Source: Sphaeroforma sirkka (Eukaryota > Opisthokonta > Ichthyosporea > Ichthyophonida). From it: a stretch of 64,000 nucleotides of DNA. The stretch lies in assembly GCA_001586965.3 (NCBI GenBank), contig LUCW03000205.1, positions 1-64,000 on the forward strand, read 5' to 3'. Each line of letters starts with the position of its first letter. Positions within the stretch are counted from its first letter, which is position 1. Positions 41,392 through 53,798 of this stretch are shown here, piece after piece. Under the pieces are notes generated by a model. It did no database searches, had not been told where the DNA came from, and was given only the letters and a program-made list of their open reading frames with translations. A program made the position numbers and the translations under genes.

Positions 41392-42338
41392 GTCCATTTA
41401 TTTAACTATTTATTTTCATTTATGGCACGCCAGATATTGTGCTGGTCCTCAGAATGACATATCTCTTCATTCAATGTAGTGTCGTATCGAATTTTGTGAT
41501 ATCTTGAACCTCTGAGATACAAATTACACAAGTATACTCGTCATGCTACTTGTATCCTTAAAGCAAATAAGATACTTATGAGCAGGAATGTACATATTTG
41601 CTTTCAACTTATATCCAGCAAATTTGGTGCCGGATGTCACCTCTTTGTACATGTAGTGCAAAAAAAAACTGAAATTACATTTCCTTCGTACCGGCTGCGT
41701 TACTAGTGTTTACATGCCGCCAATAGAGATATTCAAATCGAGATAGTCGACAATCATCCAACACTAAGCACTAGTGGAATATTTGGTAGGATCACATTGA
41801 AATCATTCTGATAGCATTTATTATGGCTGGTATTCATCACTATTAATGGGTTGTTTGTCACAATTTTATGGGAATGACCCATTAAAACCCCGTCTCGGTA
41901 AGATTTGTAGTTCTGATGCCCTAACGTCGATGTTTATGTTATATTCAGTAGCCCGTAAACCGTTTCATGTAAAAATGGCATACTATAGTGACGGCTGAAA
42001 AGGCTACATTGCACATTACAGCCATCGAGGAACCACCTCGACATATGCTTGCAGCGATGGTGAATTTTAATACGTTGAATTTGAATACACAACCCATTGC
42101 ATATGAAATTGCGTGACCACTGAGCAATGATCACGGTCTCGACAAATACATTTCGCTGAATTCGTGCGTTGGCAATAACGGGTTGTGAATTTTTACATAT
42201 ATTTTTATCATCTTGCCAAACCTTTTCACTGTTGTTTGACTGAAGAATTGCATATAAAGTAAAACTCGGATGTGTCAAGAACAATTCGGATGCGTATCTT
42301 TTTTTGGAACCGTATAGAAGGGGGTAAAACAATGTTAG

Positions 42339-42543
42339 ATGGGGAGAAATTTGCGATACAATCAAGAGATGGTGAGTACACTCCTGATACCACAGGCAGT
42401 CTAAGAATATTATAGAGTTTATTTCTCTCCAGACACAAATGCGTGATGAACTCTTAAATGTGAACGAAGAACCAACCCGCGCCCCTCGTCGATGCCTAAA
42501 CAGGAAATATCGACAATCAAATCGACACATATCAGCCATTTAA
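42339..42543 (+). CDS. Candidate two-exon small basic protein (copy 1)
   Basis: ATG 42339 reads MGRNLRYNQEM to a GTGAGT donor at 42372. After a 61-nt intron ending TTTCTCTCCAG, exon 2 (42433-42543) reads TQMRDELLNVNEEPTRAPRR then CLNRKYRQSNRHISAI and a stop. Phase is kept and the product is 47 aa with a basic C-terminus. Exon 2 could instead be the last exon of a longer gene. No family is recognised; the short intron and lack of homologues keep confidence low. Confidence 0.28.
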
Positions 42544-44477
42544 GGCTTTAGCAGTTTGATGGAAGAATATTGCTCTCAACATAAAAGCTACTGTAATCGG
42601 GATACCAAACTAGGCGCGTTCGACGGATGAATCTCGCCAAATATCCGACCTGTTCCCGAATATGGTATACTATTATATGGGGGCAAAAATGTCGACAATC
42701 ACTGAGGGTTACTCGCCAATTTTTTTGAAGTCAAGAAGTTTGCGAAGGGTTAGTGGCACAAAACTCTTTCGACTCGACATCACATGATGTACGTAAATTG
42801 TACCGCGTATGTACCTATTGGTTGTGTAAAAGCGGTTTACAGCAGCAAATGAATAGATGCTTGGTCAATTCTCGCTTATCTGATTACTGCTGACTTGATA
42901 TGGTTGCCTCACATGTAAAGTGCGGAAGTTATCCAATAAGTATTGTTCGCACTGATTTATGACAGGGTTGTTCTGATCCAATTTCATTCATGAATGTTAA
43001 ATAATAATGTTCGTTCGCTGATTGTTGCATTTTTTTTTAGGTTTGGGGTTTAAAGATGTACACATTAGTCACTGGCCCATATGAATGTCAATATATACTT
43101 TATGTCGTGTTCAGTATTTGCTGATTGCTAAGCAATATATCTCGTGTCTCAATCAAAAACACTGCTCGGTACGTTAAAAACATTGTTCTTGTTCACAAAA
43201 TAGTTCATTGCCAATCTTCATGCACTACATGCAAACCATCATGTACTACATGCAAACTTGTCAAATACATTATCACATATCTCCACTGTTCCAAGTATTG
43301 GATTTAGCAATCGCAGATGTTTGTTATAGAATCTGCGTTCGATAACTTTTTTTCAACGTCCTCTACGATAAATAGTGTGTGGTGCCAATTCAACCAAGTT
43401 GGCATTTGATAATAGTAATTCATGTTTGAATATACGGAGGCGCTTGATCCCTGGCGCCGCGGCAGATCGACGAAAAAAATCAAGACTTCAGGCAGATTGT
43501 ATACTGCATTTGAAGGAATCAAAGTCGTTGATCTGCTGATCTGCTTAATATTTGAGGAAATTCTCTAAATGTACATGGCCTACATGGGAAAGTCACCAAA
43601 AGTACATACATATTTACGGCTACGTTTTCTAATTGCCATATTAAATTCGATTAATGTGATATTCAATTCCTTTCTCAAATGTATTTAAAATATAGCCTTA
43701 CGACTTTATGTACATTCGGTGACTTTTCAGTGCTGTAAACCTTTTGATGATACTTGGGTTCGACGCAAAAAAAAAAAAGAGGGTGATATTTATAATTTAC
43801 AATTTGCATTATAAATACTTGAAACCGTCTGAATTTTCAAGTATATATTAGTCAAATATACATTTCGTGACTTTTTTTTATGATTGCATATGTACATTTA
43901 GGGTATTTCTTCGTCATATATTGATGACCATGTCATACGGCAACTTCGAGAAGGCTATTCTATTATGTACTTACCCTCAACCACCACGTTCATTTGTCGC
44001 AGGGCGAGAATTGAAGGCAATTTATACCTTTTTTTATTTAAATTTGAGTTAAAATACAAGTTGATAAATGATGTATTATTTTTGAGGCACTCGTTGCTAT
44101 CGAGGCACACGTACGACATCTCTGACCTAGAAGTCACCAACCTCCACCCGAACTCATGGATTTCGGATTTCCACACGTGTGGAACGGGATTATGACTATT
44201 TTTCCTAAACTCAATAACATAATGGATACGATCAGAAATAGCGAAACCTATAGTACATACAAGCATGACAATGCCCAAATTGACATACGTTAGCATCAAT
44301 TTTCAAGAACCCCAGTTTGAAATTGTATTTCGCAAGTTCGTTCAATATTAATAGTCATTGAGCATCCTCTGTTTTGTTTACGCCTAGTATGAGAAGAATG
44401 TGCAGTTTCAATAACCCCTGATACTAAAACCGAGACTCCAAAACGATATAAAATTTATAAATGCGACCAGTACATAT

Positions 44478-44550
44478 GCCCGGCTAGCTCAGTCGGTAGA
44501 GCGTGAGACTCTTAATCTCAAGGTCGAGGGTTCGAGCCCCTCGCTGGGAA
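44478..44550 (+). tRNA. tRNA-Lys (CTT), repeat copy 1
   Basis: The 73-nt cloverleaf starts GCCCGGCTAGCTCAGTCGGT. D-arm, anticodon arm (loop CTCTTAA, anticodon CTT), variable loop AGGTC and T-arm GAGGGTTCGAGCCCCTC all fold. The acceptor pairs GCCCGGC with GCTGGGA, with only the outermost pair (G-A) mismatched. A six-T run follows directly as a Pol III terminator. No CCA is encoded, as expected for a eukaryotic nuclear gene, and there is no intron. Confidence 0.93.
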
Positions 44551-44564
44551 ATTTTTTCATGCGG

Positions 44565-44670
44565 TTTCATCGACATTTAATTATTATTTTTAATGAAATT
44601 GCGGCACTCTGGGCATATTTCATCGACATTTAATTATTATTTTTAATGAAATTGCGGCACTCTGGGCATA
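44565..44670. repeat. 53-bp direct repeat after tRNA-Lys copy 1
   Basis: Two perfect 53-bp units start TTTCATCGACATTTAATTAT and end ACTCTGGGCATA, immediately downstream of the tRNA terminator. Confidence 0.95.
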
Positions 44671-45715
44671 TAGCCTTCTGAAATAGAAACTTTTGGGTCA
44701 TATGTTGGTTTTTAACAAAGATTTATTTCACAAATCTAAAAAATAAAAATATCACGAGCCGGGTCCATTTATTTAACTATTTATTTTCATTTATGGCACG
44801 CCAGATATTGTGCTGGTCCTCAGAATGACATATCTCTTCATTCAATGTAGTGTCGTATCGAATTTTGTGATATCTTGAACCTCTGAGATACAAATTACAC
44901 AAGTATACTCGTCATGCTACTTGTATCCTTAAAGCAAATAAGATACTTATGAGCAGGAATGTACATATTTGCTTTCAACTTATATCCAGCAAATTTGGTG
45001 CCGGATGTCACCTCTTTGTACATGTAGTGCAAAAAAAAACTGAAATTGAAATTACATTTCCTTCGTACCGGCTGCGTTACTAGTGTTTACATGCCGCCAA
45101 TAGAGATATTCAAATCGAGATAGTCGACAATCATCCAACACTAAGCACTAGTGGAATATTTGGTAGGATCACATTGAAATCATTCTGATAGCATTTATTA
45201 TGGCTGGTATTCATCACTATTAATGGGTTGTTTGTCACAATTTTATGGGAATGACCCATTAAAACCCCGTCTCGGTAAGATTTGTAGTTCTGATGCCCTA
45301 ACGTCGATGTTTATGTTATATTCAGTAGCCCGTAAACCGTTTCATGTAAAAATGGCATACTATAGTGACGGCTGAAAAGGCTACATTGCACATTACAGCC
45401 ATCGAGGAACCACCTCGACATATGCTTGCAGCGATGGTGAATTTTAATACGTTGAATTTGAATACACAACCCATTGCATATGAAATTGCGTGACCACTGA
45501 GCAATGATCACGGTCTCGACAAATACATTTCGCTGAATTCGTGCGTTGGCAATAACGGGTTGTGAATTTTTACATATATTTTTATCATCTTGCCAAACCT
45601 TTTCACTGTTGTTTGACTGAAGAATTGCATATAAAGTAAAACTCGGATGTGTCAAGAACAATTCGGATGCGTATCTTTTTTTGGAACCGTATAGAAGGGG
45701 GTAAAACAATGTTAG

Positions 45716-45920
45716 ATGGGGAGAAATTTGCGATACAATCAAGAGATGGTGAGTACACTCCTGATACCACAGGCAGTCTAAGAATATTATAGAGTTTATT
45801 TCTCTCCAGACACAAATGCGTGATGAACTCTTAAATGTGAACGAAGAACCAACCCGCGCCCCTCGTCGATGCCTAAACAGGAAATATCGACAATCAAATC
45901 GACACATATCAGCCATTTAA
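45716..45920 (+). CDS. Candidate two-exon small basic protein (copy 2)
   Basis: Same structure and sequence as the candidate in the first repeat unit (exons 45716-45748 and 45810-45920). Preservation only reflects the recent duplication and is not independent support. Confidence 0.27.
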
Positions 45921-47855
45921 GGCTTTAGCAGTTTGATGGAAGAATATTGCTCTCAACATAAAAGCTACTGTAATCGGGATACCAAACTAGGCGCGTTCGA
46001 CGGATGAATCTCGCCAAATATCCGACCTGTTCCCGAATATGGTATATACTATTATATGGGGGGCAAAAATGTCGACAATCACTGAGGGTTACTCGCCATT
46101 TTTTTTTGAAGTCAAGAAGTTTGCGAAGGGTTAGTGGCACAAAACTCTTTCGACTCGACATCACATGATGTACGTAAATTGTACCGCGTATGTACCTATT
46201 GGTTGTGTAAAGCGGTTTACAGCAGCAAATGAATAGATGCTTGGTCAATTCTCGCTTATCTGATTACTGCTGACTTGATATGGTTGCCTCACATGTAAAG
46301 TGCGGAAGTTATCCAATAAGTATTGTTCGCACTGATTTATGACAGGGTTGTTCTGATCCAATTTCATTCATGAATGTTAAATAATAATGTTCGTTCGCTG
46401 ATTGTTGCCATTTTTTTAGGGTTTGGGGTTTAAAGATGTACACATTAGTCACTGGCCCATATGAATGTCAATATATACTTTATGTCGTGTTCAGTATTTG
46501 CTGATTGCTAAGCAATATATCTCGTGTCTCAATCAAAAACACTGCTCGGTACGTTAAAAACATTGTTCTTGTTCACAAAATAGTTCATTGCCAATCTTCA
46601 TGCACTACATGCAAACCATCATGTACTACATGCAAACTTGTCAAATACATTATCACATATCTCCACTGTTCCAAGTATTGGATTTAGCAATCGCAGATGT
46701 TTGTTATAGAATCTGCGTTCGATAACTTTTTTTCAACGTCCTCTACGATAAATAGTGTGTGGTGCCAATTCAACCAAGTTGGCATTTGATAATAGTAATT
46801 CATGTTTGAATATACGGAGGCGCTTGATCCCTGGCGCCGCGGCAGATCGACGAAAAAAATCAAGACTTCAGGCAGATTGTATACTGCATTTGAAGGAATC
46901 AAAGTCGTTGATCTGCTGATCTGCTTAATATTTGAGGAAATTCTCTAAATGTACATGGCCTACATGGGAAAGTCACCAAAAGTACATACATATTTACGGC
47001 TACGTTTTCTAATTGCCATATTAAATTCGATTAATGTGATATTCAATTCCTTTCTCAAATGTATTTAAAATATAGCCTTACGACTTTATGTACATTCGGT
47101 GACTTTTCAGTGCTGTAAACCTTTTGATGATACTTGGGTTCGACGCACAAAAAAAAAGAGGGTGATATTTATAATTTACAATTTGCATTATAAATACTTG
47201 AAACCGTCTGAATTTTCAAGTATATATTAGTCAAATATACATTTCGTGACTTTTTATGATTGCATATGTACATTTAGGGTATTTCTTCGTCATATATTGA
47301 TGACCATGTCATACGGCAACTTCGAGAAGGCTATTCTATTATGTACTTACCCTCAACCACCACGTTCATTTGTCGCAGGGCGAGAATTGAAGGCAATTTA
47401 TACCTTTTTTTATTTAAATTTGAGTTAAAATACAAGTTGATAAATGATGTATTATTTTTTGAGGCACTCGTTGCTATCGAGGCACACGTACGACATCTCT
47501 GACCTAGAAGTCACCAACCTCCACCCGAACTCATGGATTTCGGATTTCCACACGTGTGGAACGGGATTATGACTATTTTTTCCTAAACTCAATAACATAA
47601 TGGATACGATCAGAAATAGCGAAACCTATAGTACATACAAGCATGACAATGCCCAAATTGACATACGTTAGCATCAATTTTCAAGAACCCCAGTTTGAAA
47701 TTGTATTTCGCAAGTTCGTTCAATATTAATAGTCATTGAGCATCCTCTGTTTTGTTTACGCCTAGTATGAGAAGAATGTGCAGTTTCAATAACCCCTGAT
47801 ACTAAAACCGAGACTCCAAAACGATATAAAATTTATAAATGCGACCAGTACATAT

Positions 47856-47928
47856 GCCCGGCTAGCTCAGTCGGTAGAGCGTGAGACTCTTAATCTCAAG
47901 GTCGAGGGTTCGAGCCCCTCGCTGGGAA
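47856..47928 (+). tRNA. tRNA-Lys (CTT), repeat copy 2
   Basis: Identical to the copy at 44478-44550, including anticodon CTT and the G-A outer acceptor mismatch, and followed by a nine-T terminator. It is present because of the 3.4-kb tandem duplication. Confidence 0.93.
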
Positions 47929-47944
47929 TTTTTTTTTCATGCGG

Positions 47945-48050
47945 TTTCATCGACATTTAATTATTATTTTTAATGAAATTGCGGCACTCTGGGCATATTT
48001 CATCGACATTTAATTATTATTTTTAATGAAATTGCGGCACTCTGGGCATA
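47945..48050. repeat. 53-bp direct repeat after tRNA-Lys copy 2
   Basis: The same two-unit repeat as at 44565-44670, so it predates the 3.4-kb duplication. Confidence 0.95.
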
Positions 48051-48145
48051 TAGCCTTCTGAAATAGAAACTTTTGGGTCATATGTTGGTTTTAACAAAGA
48101 TTTATTTCACAAATCTAAAAAAAAAAAAAAAATATCACGAGCCGG

Positions 48146-48803
48146 GTCCATTTATTTAACTATTTATTTTCATTTATGGCACGCCAGATATTGTGCTGGT
48201 CCTCAGAATGACATATCTCTTCATTCAATGTAGTGTCGTATCGAATTTTGTGATATCTTGAACCTCTGAGATACAAATTACACAAGTATACTCGTCATGC
48301 TACTTGTATCCTTAAAGCAAATAAGATACTTATGAGCAGGAATGTACATATTTGCTTTCAACTTATATCCAGCAAATTTGGTGCCGGATGTCACCTCTTT
48401 GTACATGTAGTGCAAAAAAAAAAAACTGAAATTACATTTCCTTCGTACCGGCTGCGTTACTAGTGTTTACATGCCGCCAATAGAGATATTCAAATCGAGA
48501 TAGTCGACAATCATCCAACACTAAGCACTAGTGGAATATTTGGTAGGATCACATTGAAATCATTCTGATAGCATTTATTATGGCTGGTATTCATCACTAT
48601 TAATGGGTTGTTTGTCACAATTTTATGGGAATGACCCATTAAAACCCCGTCTCGGTAAGATTTGTAGTTCTGATGCCCTAACGTCGATGTTTATGTTATA
48701 TTCAGTAGCCCGTAAACCGTTTCATGTAAAATGGCATACTATAGTGACGGCTGAAAAGGCTACATTGCACATTACAGCCATCGAGGAACCACCTCGACAT
48801 ATG
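48146..48803 (+). repeat. 3.4-kb tandem unit, copy 3 (first 658 bp only)
   Basis: The third copy stops at CACCTCGACATATG, equivalent to 42047 in copy 1, and passes directly into a minisatellite. The frame 48603-48809 (MGCLSQFYGNDPLKPRLGKI ... EEPPRHM) is open here, but it is broken in copies 1 and 2 by one extra A. The intact version may be closer to an original coding sequence, of unknown family. Confidence 0.9.
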
Positions 48804-49336
48804 AATTGATTCAATAAATTGCTGGGGTCAGCGGTCAGAATTAATTAAATCGATTGCTGAGGTCAGCGGTCAGAATTGATTTAATATATTGCCGGGATCA
48901 GCGGTCAGAATTGATTCAATCAATTGCTCGGGTCAGCGGTCAGAATTGATTCAATAAATTGCTGGGGTCAGCGGTCAGAATTGATTAAATCGATTGCTGA
49001 GGTCAGCGGTCAGAATTAAATAAAAAATTTGCCGGGATCAGCGGTCGGAATTGATTCAATCAATTGCTGGGGTCAGCGGTCAGAATTGAATAATAAATTT
49101 GCCGGGATCAGCGGTCAGAATTGAATAATAAATTTGCCGGGATCAGCGGTCAGAATTGAATAATAAATTTGCCGGGATCAGCGGTCAGAATTGATCCAAT
49201 TAATTGCTGGGGTCAGAATTGATTCATGCTGGGGTCAACGGTCAGAATTTATTCAATGAATTGCTGGGGTCAGCGGTCAGGAATGGTTGAATAAATTGCT
49301 GGGTTTAGTGGCCGGAATTGATTTAGTAAATTAATG
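48804..49336. repeat. 36-bp minisatellite, about 14-15 units
   Basis: Units contain GGGGTCAGCGGTCAGAATTG followed by an AT-rich half such as ATTCAATAAATTGCT. Two subtypes alternate (TTGCTGGGG and TTTGCCGGGA ends), with three consecutive near-identical TTTGCCGGGA units near 49075-49190. The last three units are increasingly degenerate. The array abuts the truncated third copy of the 3.4-kb repeat without spacer. Confidence 0.95.
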
Positions 49337-52300
49337 GGCTCACCTCCCTTGTTCGTTGAATGTGAGTTTCAACAGGCTTGGCAAAACAGCTAGAAAGAAA
49401 AGTATTTAGGGATATTTTATATAGTATTGGCAAACTAGATTTCTTTCTACTGTGATACAAGTTGCAACCCTTATTGCATACCCAAGAGGTTAATGTTCAC
49501 AACGGTACGGGGATGTAGTCTCGCCCACCTTTTGACAGTGTCTGGTAGTTAACGAATATGGTGTGAATCAAGTATATAATATCAAGTGAGCACTATAACC
49601 TTATGAAATTGCTTGGCAGTACCTACAATTTCCAAGGCAACGCTTCTGTCTTACATACTACGATGTAATTGGTTTGTATGATGCTGGTACGTCCGGGATA
49701 TAAATCGTTTCTTTTTGAGTATTTGTGAGATATTCGATCCGTAGGTAGAAGATTTATGAGACAATGTCCGATAGTTATATATGTGCAAAATAATCTTGTC
49801 TTGCTGCACAAAATTGGGATTCAACCCATTTTTTATTTCGGCTGCGGTTCCTTTTAGAGTCAGATGTGTATATCACAAAAGGAAATTAAAATAGAAAGAA
49901 TAGACAAGTGTACGGTCATCTGTGAGGCAACTGTCTATTAAATCTTCTATTCTTCTATTTTTGGATCTGACAATTTATTATATAACTTTACCTTTTGTAT
50001 GTATGGATATATATGTATATATATAGGGGGACTACTAAATACGAACTTGAACTAGGACTGAACGAGATGTGGTTGTGGAAGCTATTGACAAAACGATCAA
50101 TATTAAACTTGACAGATGCGTATCCACAAATAGAACTGCAGCACGAGTCAGAATCATCCAAACAATCGTTGGATACAGTGAGATCACGGTTGAACGACTC
50201 GAACGCTACCCCTGAACGTGAAACCAAGAAGAATATTGCTAATATATGAGAAATAACACAATCCCGAGGACTATGAACAGTAAAAAAAGGTGTTTTTAAG
50301 CTAGCTATGGTTATATTGCTCTCTCAAGATGTGGCGTGGATCGTCCTGTATGGACGTTAAGGCTTTCATATTTGAGCGATAAGAGCTTTCATACGGAAGT
50401 TCTTCTATATACAGGATATGGCTATAACATAGCACTCACGCTACAAACAGATACTCATTTGATACTGAGTAAAACACAGACACAAAGCGTACTGTGTTAT
50501 CAAGAACTCACAATGAGCGTGTCAACAGACTCGCAAAGATAGTTTGTAAGCTCGCAGGCGAAATTGAAATTGTATAAATATACCGCTTTTCTGTAAGGTG
50601 GCAGAAATTTGCATTGTCCGCAATAGTTACAAGAAAATAATTATTAAATGCAATACAGCAATACGTCATATACAACATATTTATCAATACATTTATTGAT
50701 TATATTGCAATTTTTGTTGTTCGTAGTCAGCCGGTACAGATGGATTCAACTTACAAGATTAGGCTATGTCTTCAAGTGAGACCCTTATACTGTCTGCGTT
50801 GCGCGCACAGCTCTTCATTGATACCGGATAATTACAATTAAATCACTACCTTATCCAAAGGTTGCATTAATACGTTTCGAACCAACCAACCATATGTTGT
50901 TGCTTCTATTTTTTGGGTTTCTCGTCGCATATACCGCCACTGAGTGTTTGTGGTATCACTTTGTAAGCTTATCACACTTGTCGATCGGCACATATTGGCG
51001 GTTTTTTCTCGACAACAGATATACATAGGAACTGCAAAACTATTTTTAAGTTGCCGGCCGGAACAAGCCATTCACATGTCGTACTAGTATATATATATTT
51101 TCCTATTCATTCTCGGAAGCTTGGTATATGGTATCAAATTTGTACTGTTCCATTGCAACGTTGCATCTTAATATTACTTCAGTATTTTTAGTTCGCTATA
51201 TATGTAGCTGAAAACATATATTTGTGGCGCAAGTGTCAGCGTACATACGCAGGAAATAGAACCACCCGTTGTTCGTAGATATATGTTCGGTATAGTCGCA
51301 ACCCTTAAAAAGGGGTAATGTGCATAACCGCTAGAACCATTCATATCCTATTTCTGTAGTACCGCATCTCTATCTTTGGCTGTATACATAAAAACATTAT
51401 GAAAAATTAAAGTATATTCTCAAATACATTTGCTTTTTAAAGCCAAAGCATGTGTCCGCTCTGGGTTCGTAAACTACGATGGCAGAATCAATCGTTGCTG
51501 TGAATGCACTCGTTGATGGTGTTTTGTGTTTTAAATACACTACGAATGGGCCAACTTCGTATGGAGTCATTCAAGGTTTACAACGCGTCGTTTTGCAATA
51601 TTTTAGAGCAACTCGTTTTTAGCTTCTGGTTTTCAATGATCGCCCCTCATATTTAAAGACTCGTATTTTGCTTCTGCCTTCCTAACCCGTCGAATACATC
51701 ACTAGTATCGTGTTTGTATAATCCTCTCACGATCCTAATCGCTGAATGTAGTAGTATGAACGGATATCTATGGGCTGAAACTGGTCACACGCGTGTCAAC
51801 CTGTGTGCGTTTACTTGGTGGATCATCATCAACTTGCGGAAACTTGAGTAAGTCAGTGACTCCCATTGTGATTTAAAAGCGAGTTTCGAAGACTGTTAGG
51901 CACATGATTAACTGGGTGATAAAATACGCCACCATTAACGTGTTTTCGCATGTTCTCGGCGTTACTATGTGCATAAATCATACTGATATAATCACCAAAA
52001 ATAAACTTTTATAGGTCTATCAGATTACTCCTGAACAGCCAACTATAATTGCCGTCATTAAATGGGGTTGACAGCCAAGAATTAAGCTATGGGGTTTTAG
52101 GTGTACTAAGTCACTGTCCCAGTTTGGTGTTTTTCTTTTTTCTTTTTTGCTTTGAAAAGTTGAATTCAACTATATATTATGTAGTGGTGAATGTGTACTG
52201 ATTAGCTATCGATACCTAAAACCTAACCCGCGTAATAAGTGATAGGAGCGGCACCACACAGACAATTTTTTCAGTCTAAAACCCACTAACATTTTAGTTC

Positions 52301-52439
52301 ACTGTCAAGGGCTGAAACTCAACTTACCTTCTTCTTTGATATCGAATCATTTACTTTTATCAGAGTACTTGGCAGTCAGCCCACTACATATCCTATGATA
52401 TGTTTATACGTGAAACTCGTTGACGTGGACTTTTTAGGG
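49337..52439. other. Intergenic DNA with three weak ORFs
   Basis: A frame at about 50028-50249 reads LGLNEMWLWKLLTKRSILNL and then QIELQHESESSKQSLDTVRS, ending TAA-like at ATATGA; it resembles a terminal exon. ATG 51071 (minus) opens 77 codons (MACSGRQLKNSFAVPMYICC onward). ATG 51479 opens 47 codons (MAESIVAVNALVDGVLCFKY onward). None has a recognised domain or convincing partner exons. No RNA genes are visible. Confidence 0.3.
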
Positions 52440-53798
52440 TTTTTAGGGGTACTCGCATATTGGCGAGCTGGAAGTAAACCGCAAAAGCGAAGGAGCTGTA
52501 TGCGCTTGTTTTGGAAGTATAGTGCCTGTTATGATAGCTGCTGCTTGAATTGGTGCTGATTTGTACTGCTCGTATAACGGCTTTAGCACGGCATGCTAAA
52601 TAAGGGGAGCACATGAAATGATATTCAGACCATAGGTGGCCGCCGAAAGAATAAATGTCTTGAATATATTTCTAACCGATTTCGCGGATGGCGCCAGCTG
52701 AATCCGTGAAAACCATACGCCCGGAAGAACACTATAGCCTGGAGTAATGCTGCCACGAGATAGTCCATATGTTTTACAAAGTCGATACCCGGTGTACCCC
52801 GGGACAGTTTGAATCCTAAGTATTTGGAAGGCTGTGGACAGATGTCAGAGAGCTCCGCCGCCATAGGCATGGGAGGGATAAGTAGGCGTCTGTCGAGAGT
52901 GTTCGCATTTGGGGAGCCTACTAGCGTTGACGTGATGAGCTGTCCTTTGATACGGAGAAGCGGTATCTCGTGCAGTATACTCGACGACATTTTTCGAGGC
53001 TTCGAAGTCCCTTGTTCTAGACCGGATCGTCGACCCCAATCATTGATCGCGTTCAGGAAGGGATGCAACTGAACAGACTGTGGAGCCTGGATGCGCGTGT
53101 CATCTACGAAGCGGTAGGAGCAGAGAAGGTTTGACCGAAATCACGCAAGCGTATTAGCCAGGAAGTCCATATAAATAATAAAAAGCGGTGGACCGACAAT
53201 CGAACCTTAAGAGTATGCCATTCGTTCTATGGAATAGATATGAAAGCTTTTCACGGTACGTCACCCGTGTGGGAACATTCGCAAACAATACGCGCAAACA
53301 ACTAATCCAGTTCTCTGGCATTTCATCGTGACGCAACAGCATCTACATGCACAGGAGAACCACTTTATCTCATGCTTTGGTGATGTCAAGACATATCATT
53401 CCAGGCATCTTCGGATTGTGTCTCATATCCCATCGCGGCTATGGCATGGGTATGACAGGAGTAGCGTGATTTAAATTCAGCTTGAGTTGCATGGGTGGCT
53501 TAACGGGGTGATTTGTTGTCAGCTGTAGGAATTCTCAAAGATGCTCGAACAATCTGAGTCAATGTTGTCGGTCGGGAATCGGCAGGGGATGTAATACCCG
53601 TGTCTTTTTTCTTCGGATGGGCTGTCAAAAGGGTACAATTGAGAGCTTTATGGAATGTACTAACCATTAGGCGGGCGGAGAATGCCCCATTAAGTGGGCT
53701 GTCAGTGTCACAATAGTAATCTTCAAAAATGGCAGAGTTTTGTTGCGTAGCGCCAGATTCGATCTAAAATACGCTCCAATCCGTCTGACGGTCCATGT
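52440..53798 (-). mobile_element. LINE B, RT part (minus strand, downstream of the LTR element)
   Basis: Reading minus from 53798: a segment similar to LINE A ALNCSLLTAHPKK and DFRPIT, then MPENWISCLRVLFANVPTRV and FHRTNGIL (motif B). Next come FLNAINDWGRRSGLEQG, GTPGIDFVKHMDYLVAALLQ and the thumb FHGFSWRHPRNRL, ending around 52440. The order and wording match LINE A at 36240-37390, so this is the same family at lower identity. Frames are broken several times. It is the 3' side of a LINE split by the LTR element; its 5' side is at 61463-61735. Confidence 0.85.

Larger units (their letters stand above)
41392..44762 (+). repeat. 3.4-kb tandem unit, copy 1
   Basis: It starts GTCCATTTATTTAACTATTT and ends ATCACGAGCCGG. 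It recurs at 44763 (copy 2) and 48146 (copy 3, partial). The unit carries one tRNA-Lys, a 53-bp direct repeat and a possible small spliced ORF. Copies differ mainly in A, T, G or C run lengths plus a 6-bp GAAATT duplication in copy 2, so the duplication is very recent or homogenised. Confidence 0.95.
44763..48145 (+). repeat. 3.4-kb tandem unit, copy 2
   Basis: It is 3383 bp long and aligns end to end with copy 1 at near identity. It is joined to its neighbours directly without spacer. Confidence 0.95.

Noticed and set aside
41934-42539. 201-codon minus-strand ORF, repeated at 45311-45916
   Set aside because: It lies antisense to an exon-like plus-strand segment with good splice sites, has no recognisable domain, and its preservation only reflects the recent duplication.
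43955-44299. 114-codon minus-strand ORF with one hydrophobic segment
   Set aside because: The second repeat copy breaks the frame by run-length changes and no family is recognised.
48804-49336. Regular 36-bp repeats as a possible CRISPR array
   Set aside because: Whole units repeat and there are no unique spacers; the context is eukaryotic and no cas genes are present.
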